From Chloroflexota bacterium (GTDB taxonomy: Bacteria; Chloroflexota; Anaerolineae; Promineifilales; Promineifilaceae), in the NCBI GenBank assembly GCA_014584575.1, contig JACTMP010000015.1, forward strand, positions 50,032 through 114,031: DNA of 64,000 nt, written 5' to 3'. Positions 18,030 through 26,711 of this stretch are shown here, piece after piece. Made by a program: the position numbers and the translations under genes. The notes beneath the pieces were generated by a model, which was not told where the DNA came from, made no database searches, and saw only the letters and a program-made list of their open reading frames with translations. Numbering within the stretch: position 1 is the stretch's first letter; every line of letters begins with the position of its first letter.

Positions 18030-18821
18030 TCAAACCAGAGAACGGCCAACGGCCGTCGCCACTCCCCGTACACTCTCCACAAACTGCGGCAGCATCACCA
18101 GCGGCAGTGATTGCTCCCCATCAGACAAGGCCGACGCCGGGTCAGGATGAAACTCCACCAGCAGCCCATCCGCGCCGGCGGCGATGGCCGCGCGGGCGGC
18201 GGGTAGTACCAGGCCAGCGCGCCCGGTGGCGTGGCTGGGGTCGGCCATGACCGGATAAGGTGACATCTGCTTCAGCAGGGCAATGGCGTTGGTGTCCAAT
18301 GTATTGCGCGTGGCCGTCTCAAAGGTACGGATGCCCCGTTCACACAAAATGATGCGCCGGTTGCCCCGGCTGGCGATATGTTCGGCGGCCTGTAACCATT
18401 CGGCAATAGTTGACATAAAGCCACGTTTGAGCATGACCGGCTTGTCCAGTTCCCCCACCCGCCATAACAATGGGTAATGCTGCATATTGCGGCTGCCAAT
18501 CTGAATGATGTCCGCGTACTCGGCCACCAGCGGCACATGCTCCACCGCCAGCGCCTCAGTGATAACCAGCAAACCGTGTTGGTCGGCCACGTCGCGCAAA
18601 ATTTCCAGTCCCTCCACCCCCAATCCTTGAAAGCTGTGCGGCGACGTGCGCGGTTTGAACGCGCCGCCGCGCATGATTTTGATGCCATTTGCGGCTAATT
18701 GGGCGGCAATCACGGCCGTTTGCGCCACATTCTCCACCGCACACGGCCCGGCCATCAACACAACCGCCTCGTCGCCAATGGTTATACCTGGGGAAATTGT
18801 TACCGGTTGATACTCGTTCAT
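18030..18821 (-). CDS. aroF: 3-deoxy-7-phosphoheptulonate synthase (DAHP synthase, class I beta)
   Basis: 263 residues. It condenses phosphoenolpyruvate and erythrose 4-phosphate in the first step of the shikimate pathway. Motifs of the type I beta / KDO8P-like group are present: MAGPCAVE, RGGAFKPRTSPHSFQGLG, GSRNMQHYPLL, PVMLKRGFMSTIAEWL, CERGIRTFETATRNTLD and DPSHATGR. There is no N-terminal ACT or chorismate-mutase-like extension, so feedback control by that route is not expected. It is transcribed alone, with no other aromatic amino-acid genes nearby. Confidence 0.93.
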   Translation of the reverse strand: MNEYQPVTISPGITIGDEAVVLMAGPCAVENVAQTAVIAAQLAANGIKIMRGGAFKPRTSPHSFQGLGVEGLEILRDVADQHGLLVITEALAVEHVPLVAEYADIIQIGSRNMQHYPLLWRVGELDKPVMLKRGFMSTIAEWLQAAEHIASRGNRRIILCERGIRTFETATRNTLDTNAIALLKQMSPYPVMADPSHATGRAGLVLPAARAAIAAGADGLLVEFHPDPASALSDGEQSLPLVMLPQFVESVRGVATAVGRSLV

Positions 18822-18999
18822 TTATTATCTGATCCGCGAAGGGCGCGAAATGCTACAAAGGTTTTTTAAGAGAAGAATTCGTGTCATTCGCATCATTTGT
18901 GGCTTTCGTTACAAACTTTCAAAACATTTTGAACGAATTGTAGCAAAGAGGGGCGGCTCTAGTCAATTTTCACAAATGGGGTTAAGTGATGCGTGATAT

Positions 19000-19039
19000 G
19001 TGATACGTGAGATTTTCCGGTCACGCATCACGCATCACG
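19000..19039. terminator. GTGATACGTGA/TCACGCATCAC hairpin after GlyRS
   Basis: GTGATACGTGAGA and GGTCACGCATCACGCATCAC form an imperfect hairpin directly downstream of the GlyRS stop codon (minus strand). A near copy lies at 41388-41425 before a glycosyltransferase start, so it is a dispersed repeat that may act as a terminator here. The rest of 18822-18999 holds no gene. Confidence 0.4.
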
Positions 19040-19042
19040 GCT

Positions 19043-22012
19043 CTAAAACCCTTCCAGCTGCGACAAATCGGCCAGACCGGCAGCCAGCCCGGCGATGTGT
19101 TGCAGCAGGGCCAGGCGGTTTTCGCGCACGGCCGTGTCCTCATCCATCACCAGCACCTCATCAAAAAAGGCGGAAATGGCCGGCCGCATCTGCCGCAGGT
19201 TGGTGACGAAGGTGGGCAGATCGCCATTGTTGGCGGCGGCTGATTGATACGCGGCCAATAAATTCTTCTCGGCAGGCAAGGCAAAATCGGCCGGGCGTAG
19301 TGGGAACGGTTCGGCGTAACTGCGGGTGATGCGCACACAACGGGCGTAGGCGTCCAGCAGCGTTTCCCAATCCTCGGCGCGAATGGCGGCGGTGAGGGCC
19401 ACGGCCGTTTGCCCGGCGCGGTACGGATTATCCCCCTGCTCGGCCAACACCGCTTTGACCACCGAGGCGGTAAAACCCTGTTCACGCAGCACGCCTTCCA
19501 AACGGCCGTATACAAAGCCCATCACCTCATCCAGCCCGGCATCTGACTGTGGAATGGGCAGGAATTGAGTCGCCGCCCGCATCCCGGCGCGCACGTCAAA
19601 GGAAATCTGGTTAGCCGCCAGGTTCTCAATAATGTGCAGCGCGGCGCGGCGCAGGGCGAAGGGGTCGTTGGAGCCTTTAGGGGCCAGCCCGGCGGCAAAC
19701 AGCCCTGCCAGACTGTCCAGCCGGTCGGCCAGGGCCAGCGCCAGGCCGGGCCGCGTCTGGCTGACGGCGTTGTACTGTTCGGCAATAGCCACGCACACCG
19801 CCTCCGGTTCACCGCTGAGTTCGGCGTAATGCCCACCCATAATCCCCTGCAACGAGGTCATTTCCACCACCATGCTGGTGGCCAGATCGGCTTTGGCTAA
19901 GGCGGCGGCGCGAATGGCCACGGCCGTTTCCTCTTCACGCAGCCCCAACATGCCGGCGATGACCGGCGTTAGCTGTTCCAGGCGGCGGCTTTTGTCTAGC
20001 ATGGAGCCGAGTTCGGCCTGGAAGGTGAGTGTGCCCAATTTGGGCAGAAAGTCGGCCAGTTTGTGTTTGCTGTCTTGCCCATAAAAGAATTCGGCATCGG
20101 AGAAGCGGGCGACGATGACGTGTTCGTTGCCCTCCACCACAAAGTCCAGGTGTTTTTCGTCGCCGTTGCGCACACCGATGAAGTAGGGCATGAGACGGCC
20201 GTGTTCGTTATAGACCGGGAAGTAGCGCTGATGTTTTTTCATCACCGCCACCAGCACGGCGGCGGGCAGCTTGAGGAAACGGTCGCTGAAGGTGCCTCGC
20301 AGCGGCGTCGGCCGTTCCACCAGGTTGGCAACCTCGTCCAGCAAATCGGGGTCGTCGGGAATGGTGCCCCCTTTTTCGGCAGCCAGTTTGCCCGCCACCA
20401 GCACTATCTGTTCTTTGCGTTTGTCGGGGTTCAGGTTGATCCCCTGTTTGCGCAGCAGGCCGCCAAAGTTGACGGCGCTGTCAATTTCGATTTCGGGGGA
20501 GTCATACGGCCGTAGCCCCCGGCTCACCCGGCCACTTTCCACCCCGGCGTAGCTGAAGGGCACAATTTCCGAGCCAACCAGCGCCACCAGCCAGCGCAGC
20601 GGGCGGCTGTAGCTGATGTTGGTGTTGTTCCAACGCATACTCTTTTCAAATTTGAGGCTGGCAATCAGCCCCGGCAGCGCTTCGGCCAATACCGGAATGA
20701 CGGCGCGGCCTTGTTCCCGGATCACGGCCGTGACATACCGCTTGCCCCCCTCTTCCTCAATGCGCAAATCAGACAGGTTCACTCCCTTGCCTTTGGCAAA
20801 ACCATAGGCGGCCTGGGTGGGTTTGCCCTCGGCGTCAAAAGCACGCTCGGCGGGTGGCCCTTTCACCACCGTTTCCAGGTCTGGCTGGCGCGGCGCCAGC
20901 TGGGTGACGGTGACGACCAACCGGCGCGGCGTGCCTTCCACCTGCACGGTTTCATAACTCAGGCGCAGTTCGTCCAGCAGTTCCGGCACCAGGGTGCGTA
21001 GCTGACGAATGGCGCTGTTCAGGTCACTGACGGGCAGTTCTTCGCTGCCAATTTCCAGCAGGAATGTTTGGGGGGAATAGAACTCTTGGGTAGCCGACGG
21101 CCGTGACAGCGCCACCCGTTCTTCGGGCCAATTAGCAGGCAGGAACGGATATTCCAGCCGCTCGCGCTGCGCCAGATACAGGTCAGACACCTGCCGGGCA
21201 ATACCGCGCATCCGCCGGAAAAATTGGGCGCGTTCCGTCACCCCCACGGCGCCACGTGTATCCAGGATGTTAAACAGGTGGGAGCATTTCAGGTTGTAAT
21301 CGTGGGCGGGTATGACCAACCCGGCCTCAATGCAGCGCTGCGCCTCTCGTTCGTAGATGTCATACACCTGCTTGAGCGCCTCGACATCGGCCACGTTGAA
21401 GTAATACTGGCAATGCTCAATCTCGCTTTGCAGGAGCACATTTTCATAGTTGATGCCCGCGCCAAACTCCATCTCCCAAACGCTTTTGGCTCCTTGCAGC
21501 GCCAGGGCAATGCGGTCTAGCCCGTAGGTGATTTCGACGGAGACAGGGTCTAGTGGCGCTCCGCCCGCCTGTTGGAAGTAGGTGAACTGGGTGATCTCCT
21601 GGCCGTCCAGCCACACTTCCCAGCCCAGCCCCCATGCCCCCAGCGCCGGGCTTTCCCAGTTGTCTTCCACAAACCGAATGTCGTGTTCGCGGGGGTTGAT
21701 GCCGATGGCTTCCAGGCTCTTCAGGTATAGCTCCTGGGGATTGCCGGGGTCGGGTTTGAGGATGACCTGCAACTGATGGTGCATTTGCATCCGGTTGGGG
21801 TTGTCTCCGAAACGGCCGTCGTCCGGCCGAATACTGGGTTCAATGTAGGCCACGTTCCAGGGTTCCGGCCCCAATACACGCAGCGAGGTAGCCGGGTTCA
21901 TGGTACCCGCGCCCACCTGCACGTTGTATGGTTGTTGAATCAAACAGCCCTGCTCTTTCCAATAGTCGAGCAGTCGCAAAATAATCTCTTGAAAACTAAG
22001 TTTCTCGCTCAT
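19043..22012 (-). CDS. glyQS: Fused glycyl-tRNA synthetase (alpha and beta chains in one protein)
   Basis: About 989 residues from the ATG at 22012, which has AAGGG 6 bases upstream; a second ATG lies 6 bases earlier. Residues about 1-300 are the alpha chain catalytic domain ([68 protein letters not shown]). Residues from about 310 onward are the beta chain ([49 protein letters not shown]) with a C-terminal anticodon-binding region. Bacterial alpha2-beta2 GlyRS is normally two genes; single-chain fusions are known in several phyla. It charges tRNA-Gly and is essential. It stands alone between repeats. Confidence 0.95.
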   Translation of the reverse strand: MSEKLSFQEIILRLLDYWKEQGCLIQQPYNVQVGAGTMNPATSLRVLGPEPWNVAYIEPSIRPDDGRFGDNPNRMQMHHQLQVILKPDPGNPQELYLKSLEAIGINPREHDIRFVEDNWESPALGAWGLGWEVWLDGQEITQFTYFQQAGGAPLDPVSVEITYGLDRIALALQGAKSVWEMEFGAGINYENVLLQSEIEHCQYYFNVADVEALKQVYDIYEREAQRCIEAGLVIPAHDYNLKCSHLFNILDTRGAVGVTERAQFFRRMRGIARQVSDLYLAQRERLEYPFLPANWPEERVALSRPSATQEFYSPQTFLLEIGSEELPVSDLNSAIRQLRTLVPELLDELRLSYETVQVEGTPRRLVVTVTQLAPRQPDLETVVKGPPAERAFDAEGKPTQAAYGFAKGKGVNLSDLRIEEEGGKRYVTAVIREQGRAVIPVLAEALPGLIASLKFEKSMRWNNTNISYSRPLRWLVALVGSEIVPFSYAGVESGRVSRGLRPYDSPEIEIDSAVNFGGLLRKQGINLNPDKRKEQIVLVAGKLAAEKGGTIPDDPDLLDEVANLVERPTPLRGTFSDRFLKLPAAVLVAVMKKHQRYFPVYNEHGRLMPYFIGVRNGDEKHLDFVVEGNEHVIVARFSDAEFFYGQDSKHKLADFLPKLGTLTFQAELGSMLDKSRRLEQLTPVIAGMLGLREEETAVAIRAAALAKADLATSMVVEMTSLQGIMGGHYAELSGEPEAVCVAIAEQYNAVSQTRPGLALALADRLDSLAGLFAAGLAPKGSNDPFALRRAALHIIENLAANQISFDVRAGMRAATQFLPIPQSDAGLDEVMGFVYGRLEGVLREQGFTASVVKAVLAEQGDNPYRAGQTAVALTAAIRAEDWETLLDAYARCVRITRSYAEPFPLRPADFALPAEKNLLAAYQSAAANNGDLPTFVTNLRQMRPAISAFFDEVLVMDEDTAVRENRLALLQHIAGLAAGLADLSQLEGF

Positions 22013-22025
22013 ACACATCCCTTGC

Positions 22026-22210
22026 TGCCGTAATCGGTTATTGGTAATCGGTCATCTGTGGTTAGATAACGGCGCTTTTGCACCGATTACCGATAACCAG
22101 TAGATCGAAATGGGATGAGTGGGCATCCTAAGATGCCCGCCGGTTCGCATCTGAGGATGCGAACTCCGCTTCGATCTACTGATTACTGTTTACCGATTAC
22201 CGATTCAGGC
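22026..22210. repeat. Nested inverted-repeat element upstream of GlyRS
   Basis: A 12-bp perfect terminal inverted repeat, CAGTAGATCGAA (22098-22109) and TTCGATCTACTG (22170-22181), bounds an 84-base segment with internal GCATC/GATGC palindromes. It is nested inside inverted words of the CGGTAATCGG family (22034-22096 and 22181-22205). No reading frame of interest. The internal GCATCTGAGGATGCG core resembles that of the 90-bp elements at 37698 and 42773. Confidence 0.6.
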
Positions 22211-22280
22211 GGCGGATTATAACATGGCGGCATGGGAGAATCGAATGGGGGACAACGAGTACCAGCAGCATCTTCCCATC

Positions 22281-22339
22281 CCATGACCTTCGGCGTCCAA
22301 CTTTGTGCCATCTGTCACTAATCGTATCTCTCCCTTACG
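22281..22339 (+). repeat. Dispersed ~60-bp repeat, copy 1
   Basis: CCATGACCTTCGGCGTCCAA and the following 40 bases recur with few changes at 28436-28500 (shared core CAACTTTGTGCCATCTGTCA). No coding sequence. The copy directly precedes the truncated direct repeat at 22337. Confidence 0.65.
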
Positions 22340-22369
22340 GCCGTGACGGGATTGGTTGGTGGGGGGCAC
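22337..22369 (+). repeat. TA-flanking direct repeat, truncated copy A
   Basis: 33 bases from ACGGCCGTGACGGGATTGG to GGGGGGCAC, identical to the first part of the 77-bp copies at 23036 and 24200 (one base differs from the latter). It abuts the 3' end of the DUF5615 toxin gene. Confidence 0.7.
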
Positions 22370-22371
22370 AT

Positions 22372-22728
22372 TTAACGCTTTTGGGGACGAATACGGATTT
22401 TGGTAGGTGTGATTACAGTAAAAGCATTTGCCAACTGTAGCCCATATTGTAAAACTGTTTTTTCAACAACATCCATCTTTTGCTCTGGTGTCAACCCGTG
22501 CAGACGCATCAACACAACACCATGAAAAGCAGCATTTTGGCGAAACACCATCTCTCCAAAGTCTTTGTCACACGTTAACACAATGGCTTGCGGACTGTTG
22601 GCCTGGGACAATACTTCAGTATCGCTGATACCGGGTGACATCTCGGCCACATACCAGACCATATGACCAAGTTGTCGTAATTGAGCCACAATGGGCCAGT
22701 CAACCCCTTCATCAGCCACAAAGTTCAT
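22372..22728 (-). CDS. DUF5615 (PIN-like) toxin
   Basis: 118 residues, the usual length. Motifs: NFVADEGVDWPIVAQLRQLG at the N terminus, ISDTEVLSQANS, and VLTCDKDFGEMVFRQ, which carries the second acidic cluster, then HGVVLMRLHGL. These are the PIN-like acidic positions of the family, probably a ribonuclease. Its ATG overlaps the stop of the DUF433 gene by 4 bases (ATGA), so the two are translationally coupled as a toxin-antitoxin pair. It is intact, unlike the copy at 17576. Confidence 0.85.
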   Translation of the reverse strand: MNFVADEGVDWPIVAQLRQLGHMVWYVAEMSPGISDTEVLSQANSPQAIVLTCDKDFGEMVFRQNAAFHGVVLMRLHGLTPEQKMDVVEKTVLQYGLQLANAFTVITPTKIRIRPQKR

Positions 22729-22964
22729 GACAGGATGGGGTAACTGACCGGGTACACAATGTCAGACCGTAATGTTTGGGCTGCATAGGCCAAGGCGGCT
22801 TGAATGCCTTCACGAGTCAGGCGTGGATGGGCAGCCAACAACTGCTCAATTGTTTCCCCGGCAGCCAGTTTTTCCAGAATAAGTTCTACCGTCAAGCGTG
22901 TACCAGCAATAACGGGTTTACCCATCATGATTTGCGGATCGGCAGTAATTAGATTTGCCTGCAT
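22725..22964 (-). CDS. DUF433 antitoxin
   Basis: 79 residues from ATG 22964, chosen because AGAGG lies just upstream and the family fold starts here; the open frame extends further upstream without similarity. The core is typical: ITADPQIMMGKPVIAGTRLT, then VELILEKLAAGETIEQLL and PRLTREGIQAALAYAAQ. DUF433 proteins have a short helix-turn-helix and neutralise the adjacent DUF5615 toxin. It overlaps the toxin by 4 bases. The module lies between repeat copies A and B. Confidence 0.88.
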   Translation of the reverse strand: MQANLITADPQIMMGKPVIAGTRLTVELILEKLAAGETIEQLLAAHPRLTREGIQAALAYAAQTLRSDIVYPVSYPILS

Positions 22965-23035
22965 CTGTTTACCTCTCATTAAAAACGTACGCGGATTATA
23001 GCAAAAAACTGGTGGCTTCGGCTTATTTTTTAGCG

Positions 23036-23112
23036 ACGGCCGTGACGGGATTGGTTGGTGGGGGGCACGGCCGTATAACTCCCACATGCACGTCAGGCAA
23101 ACCAGGCGTGGC
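23036..23112 (+). repeat. TA-flanking direct repeat, copy B (77 bp)
   Basis: 77 bases starting ACGGCCGTGACGGGATTGG and ending CCAGGCGTGGC. Copy C at 24200-24276 has the same length, same orientation and three differences. It separates the DUF433/DUF5615 module from the AbiEii-like module. Confidence 0.8.
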
Positions 23113-23221
23113 AAGGCGGGGACAACATCCCAACGGACTGTGAGCTATCCACAGCCAGCATTTGAAACGACAGGTTAACCTGTGTTAGCCCTGCTCAGGA
23201 GTGAAGCCTTCGCCAGAGTGG

Positions 23222-23890
23222 CTAACCTTCAGGTCTAATACGGGTCAACAAAGTTTGCGCCTGTTGTTGAAAATAAGCGACGATTTCGTCCCAGGGGAGC
23301 GGCTTGAGCATACGGGGAAACTGTGAAATGTGGCTGATGCGTTGTAGCGAATAGGCCAAATATAGTTCAGACAGTCCCAGGTCTTTTTGTTTTGCCAGTT
23401 GGTATAGATGGTCAAATGTGAAAGGGGTCTGATGCAGAATCCAATACAGGTCAATAAAATCTTTGGCATCGGTACGGCCGAAAACGGCCAACACCTTGTT
23501 GCTGCCGATATTTTCCAAACTATCCAGGCGCGTGTTAGCCTGGGCGGTCACATTGCCAAAATGTATGGGAATATCTTTCACCATATCCACTTTCAGGGTA
23601 ATACCATTTGCATTCGTGAAAATGTATTGCAGAAAAGCATCGGTCGTGACCTGGCTGGTGATGGTTAAACCAAGCGCTTGAGCTGTTTGCAAAACGACCC
23701 GGTTGGCAACATTAAAATCTTGTTCCTGATTGTTTGTGAAAAGGTCAATATCCAGGCTTTCCCGGTGATAAAAGTAAAAACGCGCCAACGCCGTGCCCCC
23801 CGTCAGGTAGAAATCGGGGGCAAGGGCGGTCGAAAAAAAGCGATCCAGGAAATCATCTTGCAAAACAAGGTTATCGTTCATGCGGGTCAT
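23222..23890 (-). CDS. AbiEii/AbiGii-type nucleotidyltransferase toxin
   Basis: 222 residues from an ATG at 23890; other ATGs at 23914 and 23881 are possible and none has a convincing SD. The fold is a DNA-polymerase-beta-like nucleotidyltransferase: FYLTGGTALARFYFYHRESLDIDLF carries the GG-T and the DxD pair of the active site. KVDMVKDIPIHFG holds the third acid, and GRTDAKDFIDLYWILHQ is a conserved helix of the family. AbiEii-like toxins transfer nucleotides to RNA or tRNA and act in phage abortive infection. The gene overlaps the 3' end of the small upstream gene, which is the likely antitoxin. Confidence 0.8.
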   Translation of the reverse strand: MTRMNDNLVLQDDFLDRFFSTALAPDFYLTGGTALARFYFYHRESLDIDLFTNNQEQDFNVANRVVLQTAQALGLTITSQVTTDAFLQYIFTNANGITLKVDMVKDIPIHFGNVTAQANTRLDSLENIGSNKVLAVFGRTDAKDFIDLYWILHQTPFTFDHLYQLAKQKDLGLSELYLAYSLQRISHISQFPRMLKPLPWDEIVAYFQQQAQTLLTRIRPEG

Positions 23891-24143
23891 TGGCAGCCCA
23901 AACTTGCAGCGCAAAAGCCCACGCTTCGCGCACTTGGGGTTTCAGTTGCAGTTTGGGGAACATTCGGCGCAGTTCAGCCAGGGTTATATATTTCCAAACA
24001 TCTTCGTAGCGGGCACTTTCCACAATACGCGACATGAGCCAGACTTTTTCCGTCTCATTTTCACCCTGCAAAATGTGCTGTACATCGGCTTCGCTTAAGT
24101 CGTAGTCCCACAAAAAATAAGGTCTGCTGGTGATCGTTTGCAT
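23871..24143 (-). CDS. Small partner (putative antitoxin) of the nucleotidyltransferase
   Basis: 90 residues: SRPYFLWDYDLSEADVQHIL, then ETEKVWLMSRIVESARYEDV and LRRMFPKLQLKPQVREAW. This conserved layout (WDYDxxE, K.WL..RI.E.AR..DVW) is that of small helical proteins commonly found upstream of AbiEii-like nucleotidyltransferases (DUF6922-like, from memory). Its stop overlaps the toxin start region, so the pair is translationally coupled. Its role as antitoxin is inferred from context and size. Confidence 0.65.
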   Translation of the reverse strand: MQTITSRPYFLWDYDLSEADVQHILQGENETEKVWLMSRIVESARYEDVWKYITLAELRRMFPKLQLKPQVREAWAFALQVWAANDPHER

Positions 24144-24199
24144 CTCTTTCTCATCGTCCTGACACTGGCATTATACAGATTTTGTGGGTAGAGGGGAAA

Positions 24200-24276
24200 A
24201 CGGCCGTAACGGGATTGGTTGGTGGGGGGCACGGCCGTATAATTCCCACATGCACGTCAGGCAAACCAGGTGTGGC
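24200..24276 (+). repeat. TA-flanking direct repeat, copy C (77 bp)
   Basis: 77 bases, ACGGCCGTAACGGGATTGG to CCAGGTGTGGC, 74/77 identical by eye to copy B. It lies upstream of the AbiEii-like module. Between 24277 and 24380 nothing else was recognised. Confidence 0.8.
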
Positions 24277-24382
24277 CCGGTGGCGACGCCAGCCATAACC
24301 GCCAGCCGAAAACCGCGCCGCAGCAGGGTCTTCCATCGGACAGCGAGAGACGCAGGCTGTTATCAAGGCTTCCACGAATTCC

Positions 24383-24411
24383 TTGACAGACAGGGGGGGG
24401 GGGGAGATACT
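24383..24411 (+). promoter_or_regulatory. Promoter with a 12-G tract in its spacer
   Basis: TTGACA at 24383-24388 is a consensus -35. Exactly 17 bases later lies GATACT (24406-24411), a 4/6 match to -10, with TACTAT two bases further as an alternative. Twelve of the 17 spacer bases are an uninterrupted G run (24393-24404). Homopolymer length change would alter the -35/-10 distance and thus expression of the regulator at 24504. Confidence 0.5.
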
Positions 24412-24503
24412 ATTGATGTGTAGTTTGCCATATAGTTCATTTGGAGCATGGAAATCAAGGAAGTTCACACAATAAATCATTTGTTTGCTGGGAGGGCGAA
24501 GCA

Positions 24504-25130
24504 ATGGGAGAGGTTATTCATTTATTGGTGGGGGATCAGTACCCGTTCTTTTGTCATGGCCTGCAAGCCAGCTTAACTGGTTACAATCAAATTGCTATTA
24601 TTGGTAGTGCAACTTGCGCCACCGAACTGTGGGCATTATGCCAGGAAAACCAACCTGATTTGTTATTGTTGGACTTCAGCATGACTACCGACACAATAAC
24701 GATAGCAACGTTTAAGCAATCCACTCCTCGGCTAAAACTATTGGTCATGTTAGCTGACAAAGACGGCGTTTCTCTGGCACAGTTAAAGCAGCAAGGAACC
24801 GATGGGGTTATCCTGAAAAGTGAGCCGTCGGAAAGATGGCTGGAAGCAATTTTGGCCATCGCGCAAAATGAATGGTGGTCGAGTATGCGATTGGTGCAAA
24901 CGTTTCTAAATACCCCCTTATCGCCACCCGGCAATGGTTTTAACCAACGCGAACTGCAAATTTTGCAACTGGTAGCCAGTGGAAAAAAAGACAGTGAAAT
25001 AGCCCAACAATTAAATCTGTGCGACCGCATGATACGCTACCACCTGGAACAGTTACGTACTCGTCTGGGCGTACAATCACGGGCCGAATTAGCGGTAGCG
25101 GCTTCGCGCCTCCAATCACCTGATTCATAA
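24504..25130 (+). CDS. LuxR/NarL-family response regulator
   Basis: 208 residues from ATG 24504, with GGGAGGGCG upstream. Residues 1-120 are a receiver domain: acidic Asp11 in LLVGDQYPFF, phospho-acceptor Asp57 in LLLLDFSM, and Lys105 in GVILKSE. Residues about 145-205 form the LuxR helix-turn-helix (FNQRELQILQLVASGKKDSE, then QQLNLCDRMIRYHLEQLRTR). No histidine kinase is adjacent. Tandem palindromes lie just downstream of it, before the next gene, and suit a dimeric LuxR-type regulator. AT-richer than the neighbours, with no ACGGCCGT, so possibly acquired together with the two following genes. Confidence 0.85.
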   Translation: MGEVIHLLVGDQYPFFCHGLQASLTGYNQIAIIGSATCATELWALCQENQPDLLLLDFSMTTDTITIATFKQSTPRLKLLVMLADKDGVSLAQLKQQGTDGVILKSEPSERWLEAILAIAQNEWWSSMRLVQTFLNTPLSPPGNGFNQRELQILQLVASGKKDSEIAQQLNLCDRMIRYHLEQLRTRLGVQSRAELAVAASRLQSPDS

Positions 25131-25155
25131 ATTCCCCTTTGGAACATGACCCCCT

Positions 25156-25215
25156 ATTGCCGGATCCGGCAATTCTCATTGCCTAAACCGGCAAAAAACA
25201 TTGCCGCTTTTGACA
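25156..25215 (+). promoter_or_regulatory. Tandem palindromic operators upstream of the CHAP gene
   Basis: ATTGCCGGATCCGGCAAT (25156-25173) is a perfect 18-bp palindrome. ATTGCCTAAACCGGCAA (25178-25194) is an imperfect second copy with its centre about 21.5 bp away, two helical turns. A further ATTGCCG half-site lies at 25200, and TTGACA at 25210-25215 is a possible -35. The next start codon is at 25321. The layout suits cooperative binding of a dimeric regulator, perhaps the LuxR-type protein encoded just upstream. Confidence 0.5.
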
Positions 25216-25320
25216 TTGTGCTACCCAGGCATAATGATTAAGCTGTTACATGATTGGGGATTGATTCCCATTTGTATAAGTGAAGAATAAGCATATGCAA
25301 GTCCAAAGGAGGTATCCAAA

Positions 25321-26628
25321 ATGGAACGTTTTCTACTGTTTGATTCTGGCTGTGGTAGATGCAGCAATATAGCCCGGCAAATCGAGTTAGAAGCAAAAGG
25401 GTGGCTCATCGCTCAGAGTTTGCATGAACCGGCGATACAGGCCATTCTTGATAGAGCCAGACCCGATTGGCGGTGGGAGCCAACTTTGTTGGAGGTAAGT
25501 GACGAACAAGCAAATGTGTATACCGGTGCCGCTATGCGATTAAAATTGCTCAAAGGCTTAGGCTTTAAGCAGGCTGGCCGCATTACGCGAATGGTACGCC
25601 AACCAGCGGAATTACCCTCGAACCCAGGACGAAGAGAATTTTTACAACAGGGAAGCATGGTATTAGGTGGGTTAGCCCTTTTAGGTCTACCCAGGTTTCA
25701 AAGTGTGTCTCATATTTCAGTAAAGCCCGGCAATTGGAAGCAATATGAAGATAAAGATTACGGGTTTACTCTGGAATATCCGGAGGATTGGCAGATGGAG
25801 ACACCCATTCAGCAACCGACACCTTTCATTAATGATGAGGCTATCATTAAACGGTTGCTCTTTTCTTCCCCATATGGGATGGTATACCTGGATACGTGGT
25901 TAGCAAATGGGCAGGATTTCGTAAACTGGCTCAAGTGGTATGCTGAAACCCGATTGGTTGATAATATGCCAGCAGAGCCAAATAGCACAGTAGCAGGTTT
26001 TCCAGCTTTGTCATTCATTGAAACGGGACAACCCGATTGGCTGAGTACATTTTATGGTGATGGTAATTACGTATACCGTTTGATGAATCGGTTTACCAGT
26101 GTCTCTGAAGCCCTTCACTCTTATTGGCATATGTTAGACACATTTATCGTCCCCGGTGGCACACAAGTCACATCTTTAATTTCAAGCACCATTAAACAAG
26201 AAGCTGACCGATTGGTTGGGGAAAATGGGCCGTTAGTAAATCATTGCTGTACCTTTACAAGTAACGGAAATCCTTTTGATTGTTGTACAAATGGCAATTG
26301 TACATGGTGGGCATATCGGCAGATGAATGGGGTACCATTTACAGGAAATGCAGGGACATGGTGGGGACAGGTTCCTAATTTTACTGCCTGGCAACGCCAA
26401 ACAGGCGCACCGCCTACGAACAAACGCAGTATTGCGTACCAGAGTGGTAATCCTGGGCATGTAGCTTATATTGCTTCCTATTCAGGCGGGGCAAATGTAA
26501 ATATTACTGACATGTGCTGTGGCCCAGATGGACAACCACCGTTGAATTGTTGGCCTTGTGACCGTGCTGTTAACAGGCCTGTCGCAAATTACAATGGTTT
26601 TATCTTTCGCGTTAATGAGCCTCTATGA
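25321..26628 (+). CDS. Thioredoxin-like/Tat-signal/CHAP-domain fusion protein
   Basis: 435 residues, with a near-perfect SD (AAGGAGGT) 8 bases upstream. Residues 1-95 resemble DUF393-like thiol-disulfide proteins (LFDSGCGRCSNIARQ, with a CxxC at 11-14). Residues 101-125 look like an internal twin-arginine signal (NPGRREFLQQGSMVLGGLAL). Residues about 140-280 are a PsbP-like domain (YGFTLEYPEDWQ). Residues about 290-433 are a CHAP amidase/peptidase: CTWWAYRQMNG with Cys327 as nucleophile and GNPGHVAYIASY with His380. CHAP enzymes cut peptidoglycan or peptide bonds outside the cytoplasm. A thiol domain ahead of a Tat-like segment is unusual. It lies next to the regulator at 24504. Confidence 0.65.
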   Translation: MERFLLFDSGCGRCSNIARQIELEAKGWLIAQSLHEPAIQAILDRARPDWRWEPTLLEVSDEQANVYTGAAMRLKLLKGLGFKQAGRITRMVRQPAELPSNPGRREFLQQGSMVLGGLALLGLPRFQSVSHISVKPGNWKQYEDKDYGFTLEYPEDWQMETPIQQPTPFINDEAIIKRLLFSSPYGMVYLDTWLANGQDFVNWLKWYAETRLVDNMPAEPNSTVAGFPALSFIETGQPDWLSTFYGDGNYVYRLMNRFTSVSEALHSYWHMLDTFIVPGGTQVTSLISSTIKQEADRLVGENGPLVNHCCTFTSNGNPFDCCTNGNCTWWAYRQMNGVPFTGNAGTWWGQVPNFTAWQRQTGAPPTNKRSIAYQSGNPGHVAYIASYSGGANVNITDMCCGPDGQPPLNCWPCDRAVNRPVANYNGFIFRVNEPL

Positions 26629-26659
26629 ACAAGAAATGACAAGTTGAATACTTGTGTCA

Positions 26660-26694
26660 GGCCTGGTAGGCTTTGCAGCCTGCCAGGCCGTTTG
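26660..26694 (+). terminator. Rho-independent-like terminator
   Basis: GGCCTGGTAGGC (26660-26671) pairs with GCCTGCCAGGCC (26678-26689), one mismatch, followed by GTTTGTT. It lies 32 bases after the CHAP gene stop and 18 bases before the lipoprotein start, so it may also reduce read-through. Confidence 0.6.
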
Positions 26695-26711
26695 TTATGA
26701 GGAGTTAGCAA

